The translations under genes and the position numbers were made by a program. 64,000 bases of DNA, taken from assembly GCA_947396885.1 (NCBI GenBank), contig OX377202.1, positions 28,325,407 through 28,389,406 on the forward strand, given 5' to 3'. Under the pieces are notes generated by a model that was not told the origin of the DNA, ran no database searches, and was given only the letters and a program-made list of their open reading frames with translations. Source of the stretch: Heligmosomoides polygyrus polygyrus (lineage: Eukaryota > Nematoda > Chromadorea > Rhabditida > Heligmosomidae). Positions 22,001-32,286 of the stretch are shown here, one piece after another; position 1 is the stretch's first letter; every line of letters begins with the position of its first letter.

Positions 22001-23989
22001 AGCCATTGCATAGGACAAACACGCAATGAAACAGCCGCCAAAAGTCACGAAGCAAAGAAGCAGTCGAGAAAGACCAGGCGGATCAATATTCGGCTCATTG
22101 TTGTTAAGCGAAAAACGTTCCTATTTTCTAGAGGTGCAACTCACTATTGGTCAGACTTGTTCTTTCCTGCCAAAAGAAAAAAAAAACGGTTCCTAGCGAG
22201 ATCTGGACTAGTGTTCGAGATCGCGCCAAGAAGTCCAGCATATGGTGTCCACGAAAACGCATCTGTGCCAAAATTGGGTGTGTCCCACCGTACCTGTTCT
22301 AGTGCTCCTGCGAACCCCTCACGATCCTTACAGTACGGCACCTGTGTGACCAGCGCCACGTCGTCCTCCATTGCGTTCACCATGTCCATCAGCGCGTCCG
22401 AACGCATCATAATCGCTGCAAAGGAGGCATTATCAGAGAGCGCCCGGCCAAAACACTGGTGTGTTCGACACTTCACAGATCGGGCACGGAACCAACCTGC
22501 ATCGCTGATCATCACCAACGGATACTTCGCGTTGCGGTAGGCAGGCATCATGTTGCTGATCTTCGGGTTCAGACCGACATCTTCACCACCTGAACGTTCA
22601 GCGCTTAGCAAGGGAGGTTTTTTCAGCAATAAACACCTAGTTGGACTACGTGAGAAGGACTAGTGAAGTTCTCGAGTCAAATGCCTCCAAATTCACAGTA
22701 CTCCTTAAAGGCTCAAAACCCACCGTAGAATATCCTAGCCTCGACGGCCGGATACCTGTCCATGAGCTGTTTGACAATACCCACGGCTGGATCGTGCCTC
22801 TCTTTCACACAGAATAACAATTCAAACTGAAAACGAAGAAAACTTAGATGAACTTCCTTCAGCAAGTCGTTAAGCTGCCCGACCAAACACACCTTAGGAA
22901 ACTTCAATGTGAAGAATGACTGCAAGTTAGCTTTCAAATTTTTGTCGACTCCTAACAATGGCTTCAGTATCGACACACCCGGAGCATTCGGATCAAACTC
23001 GACCGTGCGGTGCAGTCGATATTTGCTGAAACGTTACGGCTAATTAAACAGCAATACCAATATCGAATTATTTTTCCCTTGCGCACTTTGTTTTCACGTT
23101 GGAAGATGCTAGTTTGATAGTGCTACAACATATCAAGAAATACCAAAATTTGAAAAAGTGGAGGATCCATCCAGAATCGAAGGACATCACCTAGAAATCC
23201 CCACCGTAAAAGGTAAGGAATGAGGGTTCATATCTTTGCAGCGTCAAAACTTCCATCCGATTCCCAACATTCTTAAATCATATCAGATTCAAATCGTGTC
23301 GGTGGAGTCGGGACTTTTAACTAGTGCGGAAAAATTATACTGAAAACATGGTAACAGGCGGGCGTTCGACAGCACAAAATGCGCTCCAATCGCATGACAT
23401 TAGTATAGTAGCTAAATTGATCGATCGCGTCGCCTATCAACTTGGCCACTATACACGCTATCGCGTCGCTCGACGTCAGAGTATAAACGGGGCTTGAAAG
23501 GGTCATTTGCCTCACCACCTGATATTCCACCATCCGCATTCTCACAAGAAGTGAAGACGCAATACGAGTAAGGGAAAAACTTGGGGTCCGTCTAGTGATG
23601 ATGCGCTTTTCTTCATACTAAGGCTTAGAATTCTCGCGCAATCCTAATATGGGAATGTGGTGTGGTACCTAGGGAACTGCTGTAGCAAAGCACACCAATA
23701 TCATAACGAAGGAAACTGCCCAAGCGGACACTCCGCCATTATTTTGCAATTGAAGCCAAGTCATCGCCTAGTAGTGAATGAAAATGAGCAAAAATTGTGA
23801 AGCGATGATGGAAACCGACCTATAACAGAATCCAATGATGTGCAACAAGTAAAGGCACGAGACGAACACCATGCCGCCGAACGCCAACAACGTCCACCAC
23901 GGAGGCAGAAGTGGCCATAGTCGGAACGGGAGCAGCGTCGCCGCAGACCACGCACCCCACGACACGTTCACGTCATCGGTTGACGTCAT
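19056..23989 (-). CDS. cgt: Ceramide glucosyltransferase (glucosylceramide synthase), 10 exons
   Basis: Exons on minus: 23989-23820, 23025-22893, 22826-22724, 22589-22497, 22415-22294, 20947-20825, 20480-20425, 20277-20133, 19848-19717, 19217-19056 (TAG stop). Phases join throughout, giving about 412 codons. The enzyme transfers glucose from UDP-glucose to ceramide on the cytosolic face of the Golgi. Supporting blocks in order: N-terminal membrane segment ([17 protein letters not shown]), [111 protein letters not shown] (third Asp), RIRRW (the RxxRW motif of family 21 glycosyltransferases) and a C terminus [14 protein letters not shown]. The start is uncertain: Met at 23989, 23872 or 24130. 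The second-Asp region reads SDAAI rather than the usual SDSG. Introns contain repeats listed separately. Confidence 0.93.
19445..19545. repeat. 21-bp tandem repeat block in last intron of the glucosyltransferase gene
   Basis: The complement shows CAATTTGATTAGAAATGTG, CAACTTTGTTTTAAGTG and CATTTGATTTGAAATG units, the same family as at 55746. It lies in the intron between exons 19717 and 19217. Only one arm is visible. Confidence 0.6.
21063..21480. repeat. SINE-B: tRNA-like element, two outward-facing tRNA-like modules
   Basis: The complement of 21110-21185 reads as a tRNA-like module with an A-box-like GGTGGTGTAATGGCGTAGAG and a B-box-like GGGTTCGGGTCCC. A second, degenerate module runs on plus at 21320-21395 (CTCCGGTGGTTGTAAAGGTG then GTTCAGGTCCCGC). 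Both are followed by the same tail, CGCAGCAAAACATCGTTATA on plus and its complement on minus. The middle (21198-21310) contains CTAACTGGTTCCATGC and CGGCTCATCC, shared with the copy at 30057. It sits in the intron between exons 22294 and 20947. It is not a functional tRNA because the acceptor stem mispairs. Confidence 0.75.
21720..21860 (+). repeat. SINE-B, degenerate copy
   Basis: GCCCGTAATGGCATAAGCAT and TTTCAAGTCCCGTC echo the A and B boxes, and CATCGCAACAATGCATCCTT echoes the SINE-B tail. It lies in the same glucosyltransferase intron. Confidence 0.5.
23298..23327. repeat. Solo end of the GCACTAGTTAAAAGTT MITE
   Basis: GGACTTTTAACTAGTGC preceded by GTCGGTGGAGTCG matches the right terminus of the MITE at 25008-25317. 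It lies in intron 1 of the glucosyltransferase gene; no partner end is visible nearby. Confidence 0.6.
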
Positions 23990-24429
23990 AAAATGGCGAA
24001 GCGACACCGGCGACCAACTGCCGACGCCTCCAACTGCTGCCACAGCTGCTTCCGATGTCGCGTCTAACGAATCCAGATCTGAAACAGAACCCGACGTCAG
24101 TCTTCGGCAGTCGTCTAGGAGGAGAAGCAACGAAACAACAGAGCCGGAATAGGCGGGGTAGAAATTCCAATTAATGGCAGACGTTCCGTTTGGGAATAAG
24201 AAAGGTCATTATGTGAGAGTGTGCGATTTCGATAAAGCTTATCAAGCAAAGCAGGCCAGACAGGTGGAATATTGGCGCTGAGATAGTTGGAGGGGGTCAG
24301 CCATAGCATGCCATGGCGTGCAGGCGTGGCGGCTAGCGACTCCACTGCAATATTCGCAACAATATTAGAGAGATACTCAAAATTTGTTTTAAAAATGCTA
24401 ACAAAAAGTTGCCTTCATTGCCCATAATG

Positions 24430-25007
24430 GTTATAATAAAGCCTTCTACAGTGACTCTATAGGAAATAAAAACTGTATATATTACACTATACACGATATA
24501 ATCTATTTTATAGATTACCTTCTTAGTAACAGCTACTGCAAATTCTCTGATCATTTGTTTATTCAAAAAGTGGGAGTACCACAGGGTAGTAATGCAAGCT
24601 CCCTTATGGCTGATCTAACTCTCACATATTTCGAATATGTTTACTCTGTTACCCATCCTAATTTCTACCTGTTCATTCCGCTCCGTTACATGGACGACAT
24701 TTTAGTCATCCATAACAGCAGCACTAATGATATTTATAACAAATTTATCAACGTCTATAATAATGTCTTAAACCCAGATATTACTCATGACAACGACTTC
24801 TCGTGCAACTACTTAGATATGGAAATAAAGAGCTCAGGCAATCGATTAACTACTAAGCTTTATAATAAGACAGATTCCTTTAATTTCAGTATCGAGAGAT
24901 TTCCTCATTTCGATACCAATCTAATATCAAAAAAAGCGACGATCTATGCAGAAATTCTAAGAATAGCACGCACTTGTAGCTTTAAAGATCATTTTGTAAC
25001 CTTTTGG
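24430..25007 (+). pseudogene. Penelope-like reverse transcriptase fragment
   Basis: One open frame runs from about 24430 to 25073. It reads YCKFSDHLFIQ, GVPQGSNASSLMADLTLTYF (RT motif 4 region), IPLRYMDDILVIHN (catalytic YMDD), SCNYLDMEI, TKLYNKTDSFNFSIERFPHF and a YAEILRIARTCS block. The GVPQGS...L.YFE spacing and the LYNKTDSFNF...RFPH...R.ART block fit Penelope-like elements better than LINEs. The N-terminal RT fingers and any GIY-YIG domain are absent, so the copy is truncated at both ends. The last roughly 22 codons of the ORF (from 25008) are not RT but the terminus of a MITE. The Penelope-like assignment is from memory of the family and is moderately sure. Confidence 0.7.
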
Positions 25008-25317
25008 GCACTAGTTAAAAAGTTCCGACTCCACCGAAAAGATTTCGGTCGAATTTTTTTCGCTGAAACTTAGTCTAGGGGAGGGGCTATTTTAGGGTGC
25101 TGATCACGAATCTGATATCATCTGATATCCGTGTTTCACGTTTCGGTCGGAGACCACCACCCATACCGTTAACATGGGTGGTCCAGGCAGGGTCACCGAT
25201 TTCGCTGAAACTTCGTCTGTCAGATTCGTGATCGGCACCCCAAATAACCCCTAGAAAGTTTCAGCGAAAATTTTTTTCGAAAGTCTTGTCGGTGGAATCG
25301 GAACTTTTAACTAGTGC
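25008..25317. mobile_element. MITE with ~70-100 bp terminal inverted repeats
   Basis: The left end GCACTAGTTAAAAAGTTCCG and right end ending CTTTTAACTAGTGC are inverted repeats that continue through TTTTTCGCTGAAACTT and GATCACGAATCTGA. The centre has a CCACCCAT/ATGGGTGG hairpin. There is no coding capacity. It has inserted at or near the 3' end of the RT fragment and supplies that ORF's stop codon. Confidence 0.85.
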
Positions 25318-25329
25318 CGACTTCTGCAT

Positions 25330-26180
25330 TCTAAAAGGTGCATGACTGTCCGTCCAAGTCAGGATATGACAGTAACTTTTTCAATTTGCCGTTATTTAAA
25401 TGCATTCATAAAAATAAATTTATCCAATGTAAATACGACTAGGTCAACTAAAATTCAAACAAAGCACTCGTTATGTAAATGCTTTGATTAGTGTTGTTTT
25501 CAACGGTTCATTAATTTTGTCACGTTTTGAATCCTAGTGGATAAACTATAAAAACATACTCCCTGACTTATTCTGCTCGTGGTGGTGGACTGGACGGCGT
25601 TTGGTGGTTCGGTGTGGAGGTCAACCTTTTCATCATTTTCCTCCTTCACCTTAACTAACCCCTTCCCTAACAGCCATCCCCGTTCTGTACTAATCACTAC
25701 CTTCCCCTTGGTGGATCTTCTCGTTGAGCCAGTTGCGCTCTCTATGCCATTGCTGCGAGTTGTTCTATCTATTCTAATTTACTGCTACCCTTCCTATATA
25801 CCCTTAATGCCTTTCATTCAAGATTTGCTCATTTCTGGTGGTACAGCATTAACTCTCTATAACATCTTAAACCTGCTCCTTTACGTTCAACTGTTGTTCG
25901 CCAATCTAACGTCAACAGGAGGAGCTCAGGTTAGTCTAGAGCAGCAACTCCTTCTTCCTTCCCCTCCCTTACTGATGAGCACAGGGGAAGGATACTCTGT
26001 CTGTTTGGTCTTCGTCAAAGGGCCCGTGCGAAACGAAAACCAAGCGAACTATTTGCTTTCCATACTTTCATAATTAAACTATCACAATTATAGGGCTCTA
26101 CTCATTTATCGTTAGCTACGTATAGCGGAAGCAAACGCAGTCTCATCTCCTCTTTTCGGTTTCTGTTCAGCGTTTTATCT
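25330..26180. other. Spacer with a long but unsupported plus ORF
   Basis: A 164-codon plus ORF (25579-26073) is Leu/Ser/Pro-rich with hydrophobic stretches but has no recognisable family, splice context or conserved motif. It is left unannotated. Confidence 0.4.
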
Positions 26181-26184
26181 GCTT

Positions 26185-26300
26185 CTGAATTCGGCAGGGG
26201 AGGGAACTCCAAGATGTAGGCAATTTTAACACGGGTGCGTCACTCGCGCCACACCCTGGGGTGCCTTCACCTGCCTGGATCTGTGCTCCCTGCCAGAGGA
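26185..26300. repeat. Diverged relative of the inner palindrome at 14270-14385
   Basis: The sequence CAGGGGAGGGAACTCC ... AACACGGGTGCGTCACTCG ... CCTGGGGTGCCTTCACCTG shares arms and loop (ACACGGGTGCGT) with the inner palindrome of the 14-kb foldback element. This shows a dispersed family. Confidence 0.65.
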
Positions 26301-26309
26301 GGAGAGAAA

Positions 26310-28240
26310 AAGGAAGAAAAAAACAAAGCTATAGCATTGCTTGTTTGTCTTCTTTACTATCAGCGTGTCATCGTTTCATTTTTTCGTGTTAGTGGCACGT
26401 TTTATAAGGTTCCCCCAACTACCATAGCGCCGAAATATTTCCTAAAACCCAAAATTGGTCAGTCATATCTGGATTAGCTCCATTATCTTGTTAGGAAACT
26501 CTTTAGATCTAACTTTATCGGATTGTCTGGAATCCCAAGGTAAGGCCTTTTTTTGGCGCTACGTGACTCGTGACGGGTTACCACCTAAGACCCTATGTGC
26601 CATGCCGTGCTGCGTAAAGCTAGAAATTTTGTGCATTCCTCGCGTGCTACACCCCACTTCTGCGTTGAGTTGATCCACTAATGTAGGTAGACATTGAACT
26701 TTTGGATCTGTCCTGTCCGGGAAGGGCAGCCGTAAAGCGCCAACTGCGTAAGTCGCCTCCTGCCACAGAACCATGTTCCCTAAATAAATGAAAGCCCTCG
26801 CATCATGGGACAGCAGCTGAAGCTCTCATAAAAACTGAAGGGAGGAAATGGAGACACAAATCACTATATCCCCCACCCCTTATTAGGATAGATCCCAATT
26901 GCATGCTGAAGAAGGTATATACACTGAATACAAAGTGAGTCCCCCACCCACCACCAGGCCACTTGGCGACCTTTTCTTAAGCCACAACCTTTAACCTATG
27001 GTCAGAAAACGGAACGAAACGAGATTCAAGAAGGGTTAAAAACCAAACCCACACAGTTCGAGCGGAGCCAACCGGCCGCCACCGCTCTATGTTAGTTGCC
27101 AGCGAGTATGGGCTGTGCGGTATCAGTTCAGGGCGCTTCACGGTCATACGTAATAATTACGTGAGATATGATAACGCAGAGCAACTATTGCCGTAAGACT
27201 GGGAACACAAATTCTGCCAGTACTCTATCATTCACTTCTGACCAGCAAAATACACATGGTCAGAGGAACACGTAAGTCACCACCGCTGTGGGGAGGAGTG
27301 AAAGTGCGGACAATACATGGAAAAGGGGTGAAGAGTAAATAGACGTCAAAAAAGACCAAAGTATGGATGTCGTTGTTGATCAATCCACCTGAAGATGTGC
27401 CAATGAATGGCCCTTCTAGATAAAGCTATTAATAAGCGGCTTAGATAACTACCTACGTTGGGGAACCGACAAATAATGCTATCCTATGTTGGTAAACCTA
27501 CAAGTCCTTCGTTAGACTTACAGTTGAGTACGGCACTATTATTTTCAGTCTCCATAAGAAAAAATCAATGACAAACTGGAAAAAAACTGGAGAACAGGAA
27601 ACTTTGGATAAAGATGCTTGGGTTCACTTATGTCGTGCCTCGATCAAACGTTAGGAACATTAATCTCAAACGCTCCTCTCCGGCGCACCGTAGAAAGAAA
27701 TTTGACTCGAATATGCTGCATAAAATTCTGACTAGGGCCTTCAGTGGCTAGACCTGATGCTGATGAGTGGTCATACCAGGGGTTTGGCGGTATTTTCACC
27801 GTTGAAGGGAGGTAAGCGGTTGATGAATCTGGTTCCAGTATTGCACAAGAAGGGTTCCTGACTGTGGGTCCTCCGTTATAAGGGACGGTGCGTTAAACTT
27901 AATTGTACCAAAAACCAAGCTCAGTTGGAAGGTTCATTTTTCATCAATAGGGCAATTTCTTTTATATCAATTTATGTCAATAGGGCAATTTCCTTTTATT
28001 TATTTATTTTTGGTAAAAACCATGTGCTTCCTGATTTTTGTGCTCCTTCGGAAACATTGTTTTGAAAAACCTGGATCCGCAATGCTTGTTGATTGCATTA
28101 TTTGATTGTTTTATATGTTTTACAGTACTGTTGCGTTCCTCCTTTATTCCATTACCGCTTCTGGAGTCGATATTCTTTGAAGCTACAGTTAAATAACATG
28201 GATTTCCATGTAATAATAAATAACTAAATGAATAAATATA
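26310..28240. other. Spacer, no gene recognised
   Basis: No exon, transposase or SINE was recognised across this stretch. Confidence 0.35.
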
Positions 28241-28242
28241 TC

Positions 28243-28572
28243 CGTTCCAGGATAAAAGATAAAGGACGGCGTTACTCAATCCCTTCTGGGATGCGCCAGC
28301 GCATTCTACTTCTACGGGATGTCGTGGAGGCGTGTTGAACGCGTATTTGGCCATACAATGACTTGCGATGCACAGCTGATGTACAAGTCAATGTTTTTCC
28401 TTCCCAGACAAGTCTGGTACCAATTCACCGACCCCAGAGAGAAAAAATCAAAAATCACGGTCAAGGAAGCGATGAAAGATTGGAAAACGGTAGACGAGGC
28501 ATTCGAACCAACGATCGATTCGTGGTACGCGCGAGACCGACTCTTTCCATCGACTGCGCTTGTTCGCCTGCT
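28243..28572 (-). repeat. SINE-A, nearly full length
   Basis: The complement runs from a tRNA-like head (about 28572-28500, containing GCGCAGTCGATGG) through CACCGACCCCAGAG, CCAGACAAGTCTGGTACC and GGGATGCGCCAGCG to the tail AAAGGATAAAAGATAAAGG (given as plus sequence ATAAAAGATAAAGGACG). The AAAGGATAAAGGA tail matches other copies. Confidence 0.8.
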
Positions 28573-28667
28573 CCACCAACCTCAATAATATCAATTATCA
28601 CCACAAAATGGCGGCGACCGTCAAATTTTTTGATACACACATAGATCGCCTCTGTGATACTTTATTT

Positions 28668-28980
28668 AGGCATACAATAGCGCAGTCGGAGTATGACCCG
28701 ACTGCCACATAAATCCCGGATCGATGTCCACAGTTCATGATCCGCCCGGGCCAACCGGACCTTGAATCCTTGCAGCGCCGATGAAATGGAATCAGTCATG
28801 TCTAGGTGCAATAAAACATTGACTCGCCATCGGCTGGTCACAACAAGTCATTGTGTTCGCCAAATACGTGTTCAGTCTACCTTAACGATATCTTGTAGAA
28901 ATAGAATTCGTGGCGCATGGCCAAGAGGGATTATCCGACACCGTCCTTCACCTTTATCCCTTATTGCATCCTCATATTCG
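28668..28980 (+). repeat. SINE-A, diverged full-length copy
   Basis: The head GCGCAGTCGGAGTATG, body ACATTGACTCGCCATCGGCT, AACAAGTCATTGTGTTCGCC and TGTAGAAATAGAATTCGTGG, and tail CCTTTATCCCTTATT keep SINE-A order. It lies 100 bp from an opposite-strand copy. Confidence 0.75.
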
Positions 28981-29339
28981 CTGTCTATTTTCTGTATTTT
29001 GTAATAAAATAAAAATAACATTTACTTATTTATTTAGTGCACTATGGAGTGTGTCATGAGGCAACAAAACATTTTTGCTAACGCTAACGCAAAAAGGATA
29101 GAAAATGCGGTGAAAACAATGATAAGGGTATTAATAAAAATAATAATTATCACGGGAAGAGACCAAGAATGGAACACTATCAAGCACTCCAGGAATGACA
29201 CCTTACCTGTTGGTGATAGCGAATATTTTTGCATTGTTCTGAACGCCCTTCTTCGAAACGTGGATAACGGTTGACAAACAGTTTCCATCCCGCGTATTCC
29301 CCCGATAGTTCATTACGTATACGACTGAAAAGGGATGCA

Positions 29340-29480
29340 TAATAGCTCAGCCGTAGGAGCTCTCTGCCGTCGCATTCCATCCCTCTGGGGTCGGCTAATT
29401 GGTACGAGACTCGTCTGGGAAACATAAAACACTGAGTTGCGTGGCGCAGCCCGTAAGGATGGACTAATGATGTCCTTCAG
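29340..29480 (+). repeat. SINE-A, internally deleted copy
   Basis: Blocks CATCCCTCTGGGGTCGGCTA, ATTGGTACGAGACTCGTCTG and TGCGTGGCGCAGCCC are retained in order. The region between AACACTGAGT and TGCGTGGCGC is deleted. Confidence 0.65.
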
Positions 29481-29484
29481 CCTT

Positions 29485-30050
29485 CATTTTTAGGCTAAAA
29501 AACATTCGGTTGTATCTGTTTCATGAATTTAGGGATCACGACAACGCCAGTGTGATGTTTCCCTTGAGTTCTCGAAACGATAAAGGTTTGCTGCCTCTAA
29601 TTTAAAAACGGCGAAGATGAAGAATAATCATGATATCTACAACATCTTCATTGGCACATAATACTTTATCGCACTGCCTTCATTTACTCTCCAACAATAC
29701 GTTTAGGAAATGTAAAATTGTAACGAAAAATTATGAGTAGGAAAGTAGTAACAAAAAATTCTAAAAATTTGGGTTCTCAAAATGTTCTCAAGATAGGTTC
29801 GCGAAAATTTATATTAACATTTGTTACACGATTATATTCGTGTTGTATAATATGTCAACAAAAGAGCAACGAAAACAAAAACACCAAACAATAGCAAACC
29901 GCAGAATGTGTAACTCTCTAATGAATAGACAGAAACTAGCAGCTACACTTGAGGTAACTTTTAAAGCAACTATTTGTTATGGACACATTATGGACGTGCA
30001 GGAATTTTTCGAAACAAAAAAAAAAGGTTCCCACGGAACCAATGTTTTAA
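29485..30050. other. AT-rich spacer, nothing recognised
   Basis: No supported feature. A 74-codon plus ORF at 29840 has no recognisable family. Confidence 0.35.
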
Positions 30051-30056
30051 TAATGC

Positions 30057-30285
30057 TGTCATAACGATGTTTTGTTGCGATCAAAACTTCTAGCGCCAGG
30101 TGGGACTCGAACCAGCACCTCTCTCTGACCGGGCGGGAATGCTCTACGCCTTTACGCCACCGGCGCCGTTTGAACGAACGCAACATTCACACCTCGTGGG
30201 ACCGATCAGCACTCACCCGTATATCGGGATGAGCCAGCCGCTGATATCAGCATGGAACCAGTTAAGCTGATGGCCTTGATAGAAA
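30057..30285 (-). repeat. SINE-B, well-preserved copy
   Basis: On minus: TGGTTCCATGCTGATATCAG, CCGATATACGGGTGAGTGC, then GGCGCCGGTGGCGTAAAGGC (A-box-like), GCATTCCCGCCCGGTC, CTGGTTCGAGTCCCAC (B-box-like), TGGCGCTAGAAG and the tail GATCGCAACAAAACATCG. The tRNA-like module is internal, with about 110 bp upstream of it conserved in the 21-kb copy. No cloverleaf with a sound anticodon arm could be drawn, so this is not a tRNA gene. Confidence 0.75.
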
Positions 30286-30287
30286 CG

Positions 30288-30562
30288 ATTCAAATCAGTT
30301 TCTTTAAGCCTCAGGTGTCTGGTATCGAGGTTGCAAGCTGTCACCACGAAGTTTTGTTGCGATCAAAACATTTAGCGCCAGGCGGGACTCGAACCAGTGA
30401 GTGCTAAAGGCGTAGAGCATTCCCGCCCGGTCACAGGGAGGTGCGGGTTCACGTCCCGCTTGGCGCTAGAAGATTTGATCGCAACAAAACTTCGTGGTGA
30501 CAGCTTGCAACCTCGATACCAGCCAATTGAGGATTAAAGGATCAGATTTGAATCGTTTTAAT
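30288..30562. mobile_element. SINE-B palindrome (two modules head to head)
   Basis: Arms of about 115 bp (30288-30400 and 30445-30562) share GGTATCGAGGTTGCAAGCTG, TCACCACGAAGTTTTGTTGC and TAGCGCCAGGCGGGACTCG as reverse complements. The right arm reads GGTTCACGTCCCGC and the left complement reads GGTTCGAGTCCCGC, so both B boxes face outward toward the tails. It abuts the copy at 30057-30285. Confidence 0.8.
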
Positions 30563-31067
30563 AATGATCATGAATTTGCAATGAGTATATAATGTGCAAC
30601 GATGAATAAATAAGTAGATGAATGTCGAGACATGCTACAACAGCTGCTACTGTCACTGACATGGTGCATCGTTTCACATCAGCACCACCAACCCTTCGCC
30701 TAATCTAATAGATAGACGGCAATAGTAATTACGCTCCAACACACAAGAGAACGAACCCAAGTGTTTACCGGGCGATAGGCTCTATAGCCTTCTAGCCTAA
30801 TCGAGTTGGTCGTGCCTAATACAATTAAACGCAGGAGGAAGATACCAAGTGGGCACTTTTCAATTCAGTACGGACACTATTCAAGAGGAAATCCGTTGTT
30901 TCAAGAAAATCTGTGACAAAAAAAACTCACCTATACATGATAGGGTGTTTTTAAAAAATAAAGTGGTTAAAAAATGGCTACACTTACGATGAGCAAAAAA
31001 TCATATCATTTAAGAAGAACAATGTTCACGTTCGCTCTAAGAATACAGAAAACAAAATATTAACATA

Positions 31068-32286
31068 CAGGGTGTCTAAAAAAAATGTATAAACTGTTTG
31101 GAAGGTGATAAATTTGCTCAGAATAAAGGTACTGAAGATGTTAAGGGCTCATATGAATGTTTAAGAAAATGGAAATTTTCTCACATATGAGCGGTATAGA
31201 ATGCTCCATGCACTCGTCTGGTATCTTACATTTTATAATCGATTGATTGCGTTTTGATTGAATGCTTGTTATAGTTTCTCCACAAAGTGGCCGTATCGAT
31301 TTATTTGTGTTTCTTGTAAGTTATCCTAAAAAATGCACGTACTGTTAGAAAGGTCTAACACTGCTGCTAGTGAAGATTTTGAAGATGTTTGAGACTCCTA
31401 TGAAGCACAGGGTAACGATATTTCTGTGGCATGCGAATGGTTAAGAAGATTGTGCCATGCCCCCACCTGAAGCCTTGCATTTCAGGCTTGTTGGTTGTGC
31501 AAGGGCTGAATGTTTGTTATAATCTTGTTGCCATTTGGCCACATTAACCTGTGACGTGCTTCTTTTAACGTTTACAACTTGACAATCACGTGAAAGACAC
31601 GAGACATGCGAGTTTATTGATTGCAAAATTTAAATGTGAGCAGGGGCCCCACTTTCCAATACGGATTCTGTGGACTGACGAGGCAACATTCAATCTGAAT
31701 GGAGGGGTTAATCGGCACGACTTCAGTCACTAGGCGATAGAAAATGTTAAAAGAGCACAACACAGGATAATCTGGCCAAGTACTAACAAGAATGTAGCAA
31801 GCAATCAGCTCATGCACAATCAATTGAGCCTGAAATGCAAGGTTTCAGGTGGGAGCATGGCGTAATCCTGACCTTTACACGCCACATAAATCTCGTTACA
31901 CTGTGCTTTCATTTGAGTCTCAAAGATCTTCAAAAGCTTCACTAGCAGCGATGTTAGAACCTTTCAAACAGTACTTGCGTTTTTTAGGATACCCTGAATT
32001 TTTCGCAAGCGGTGCTGCGTTTTTAAGTATTAAACCTTACAAAGAAGACAAATAAATCGATAGGCCACTTTCTCGAGAAATTATAACGAGCATTCAAGCG
32101 GAACACAATGAATCGATTCTAAAATGTAAAATATCAGACGAGTGCATGGAGCATTCTACACAGCTCATATGTCAAAAAATTTCTGTTATGTTAAACTTTC
32201 ATATGAGCCCTTAACTTCTGCAGTACCTTTATTCTAAGCAAGGTTATCACCTTTCCAACAGTGTATACATTTTTTGAGACACCCTG
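31068..32286. mobile_element. Tc1/mariner-superfamily foldback element, 1.2 kb, long inverted arms
   Basis: Outer ends CAGGGTGTCTAAAAAAAATG and its complement CATTTTTTGAGACACCCTG are flanked by TA on both sides (31066-31067, 32287-32288). Reverse complementarity continues inward for about 440 bp per arm, to roughly 31505 and 31817. The spacer of about 310 bp holds a transposase remnant on plus near 31640-31760: RILWTDEATFNLNGGVNRH, the first-Asp block of a Tc1-like DDE transposase. Terminal repeats this long indicate inverted duplication of one end, probably by aberrant transposition or gap repair. No second or third catalytic residue was located. Confidence 0.87.

Noticed and set aside
22144..22629. 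161-codon minus ORF as a single-exon protein
   Set aside because: It is a read-through of two glucosyltransferase exons (22589-22497, 22415-22294) and their introns; segments outside those exons have no similarity to the family.
23871..24152. 93-codon plus ORF opposite the glucosyltransferase first exon
   Set aside because: It is Ser/Thr/Asn-rich and lies antisense to the exon encoding the N-terminal membrane segment; no domain is visible.
25579..26073. 164-codon plus ORF with hydrophobic segments
   Set aside because: No recognisable family, no neighbouring exons or splice signals; composition fits chance in pyrimidine-rich DNA.
30091..30175. Possible tRNA gene (minus)
   Set aside because: A- and B-box-like sequences are present, but the acceptor and anticodon stems do not form a sound cloverleaf and the module belongs to a dispersed repeat.
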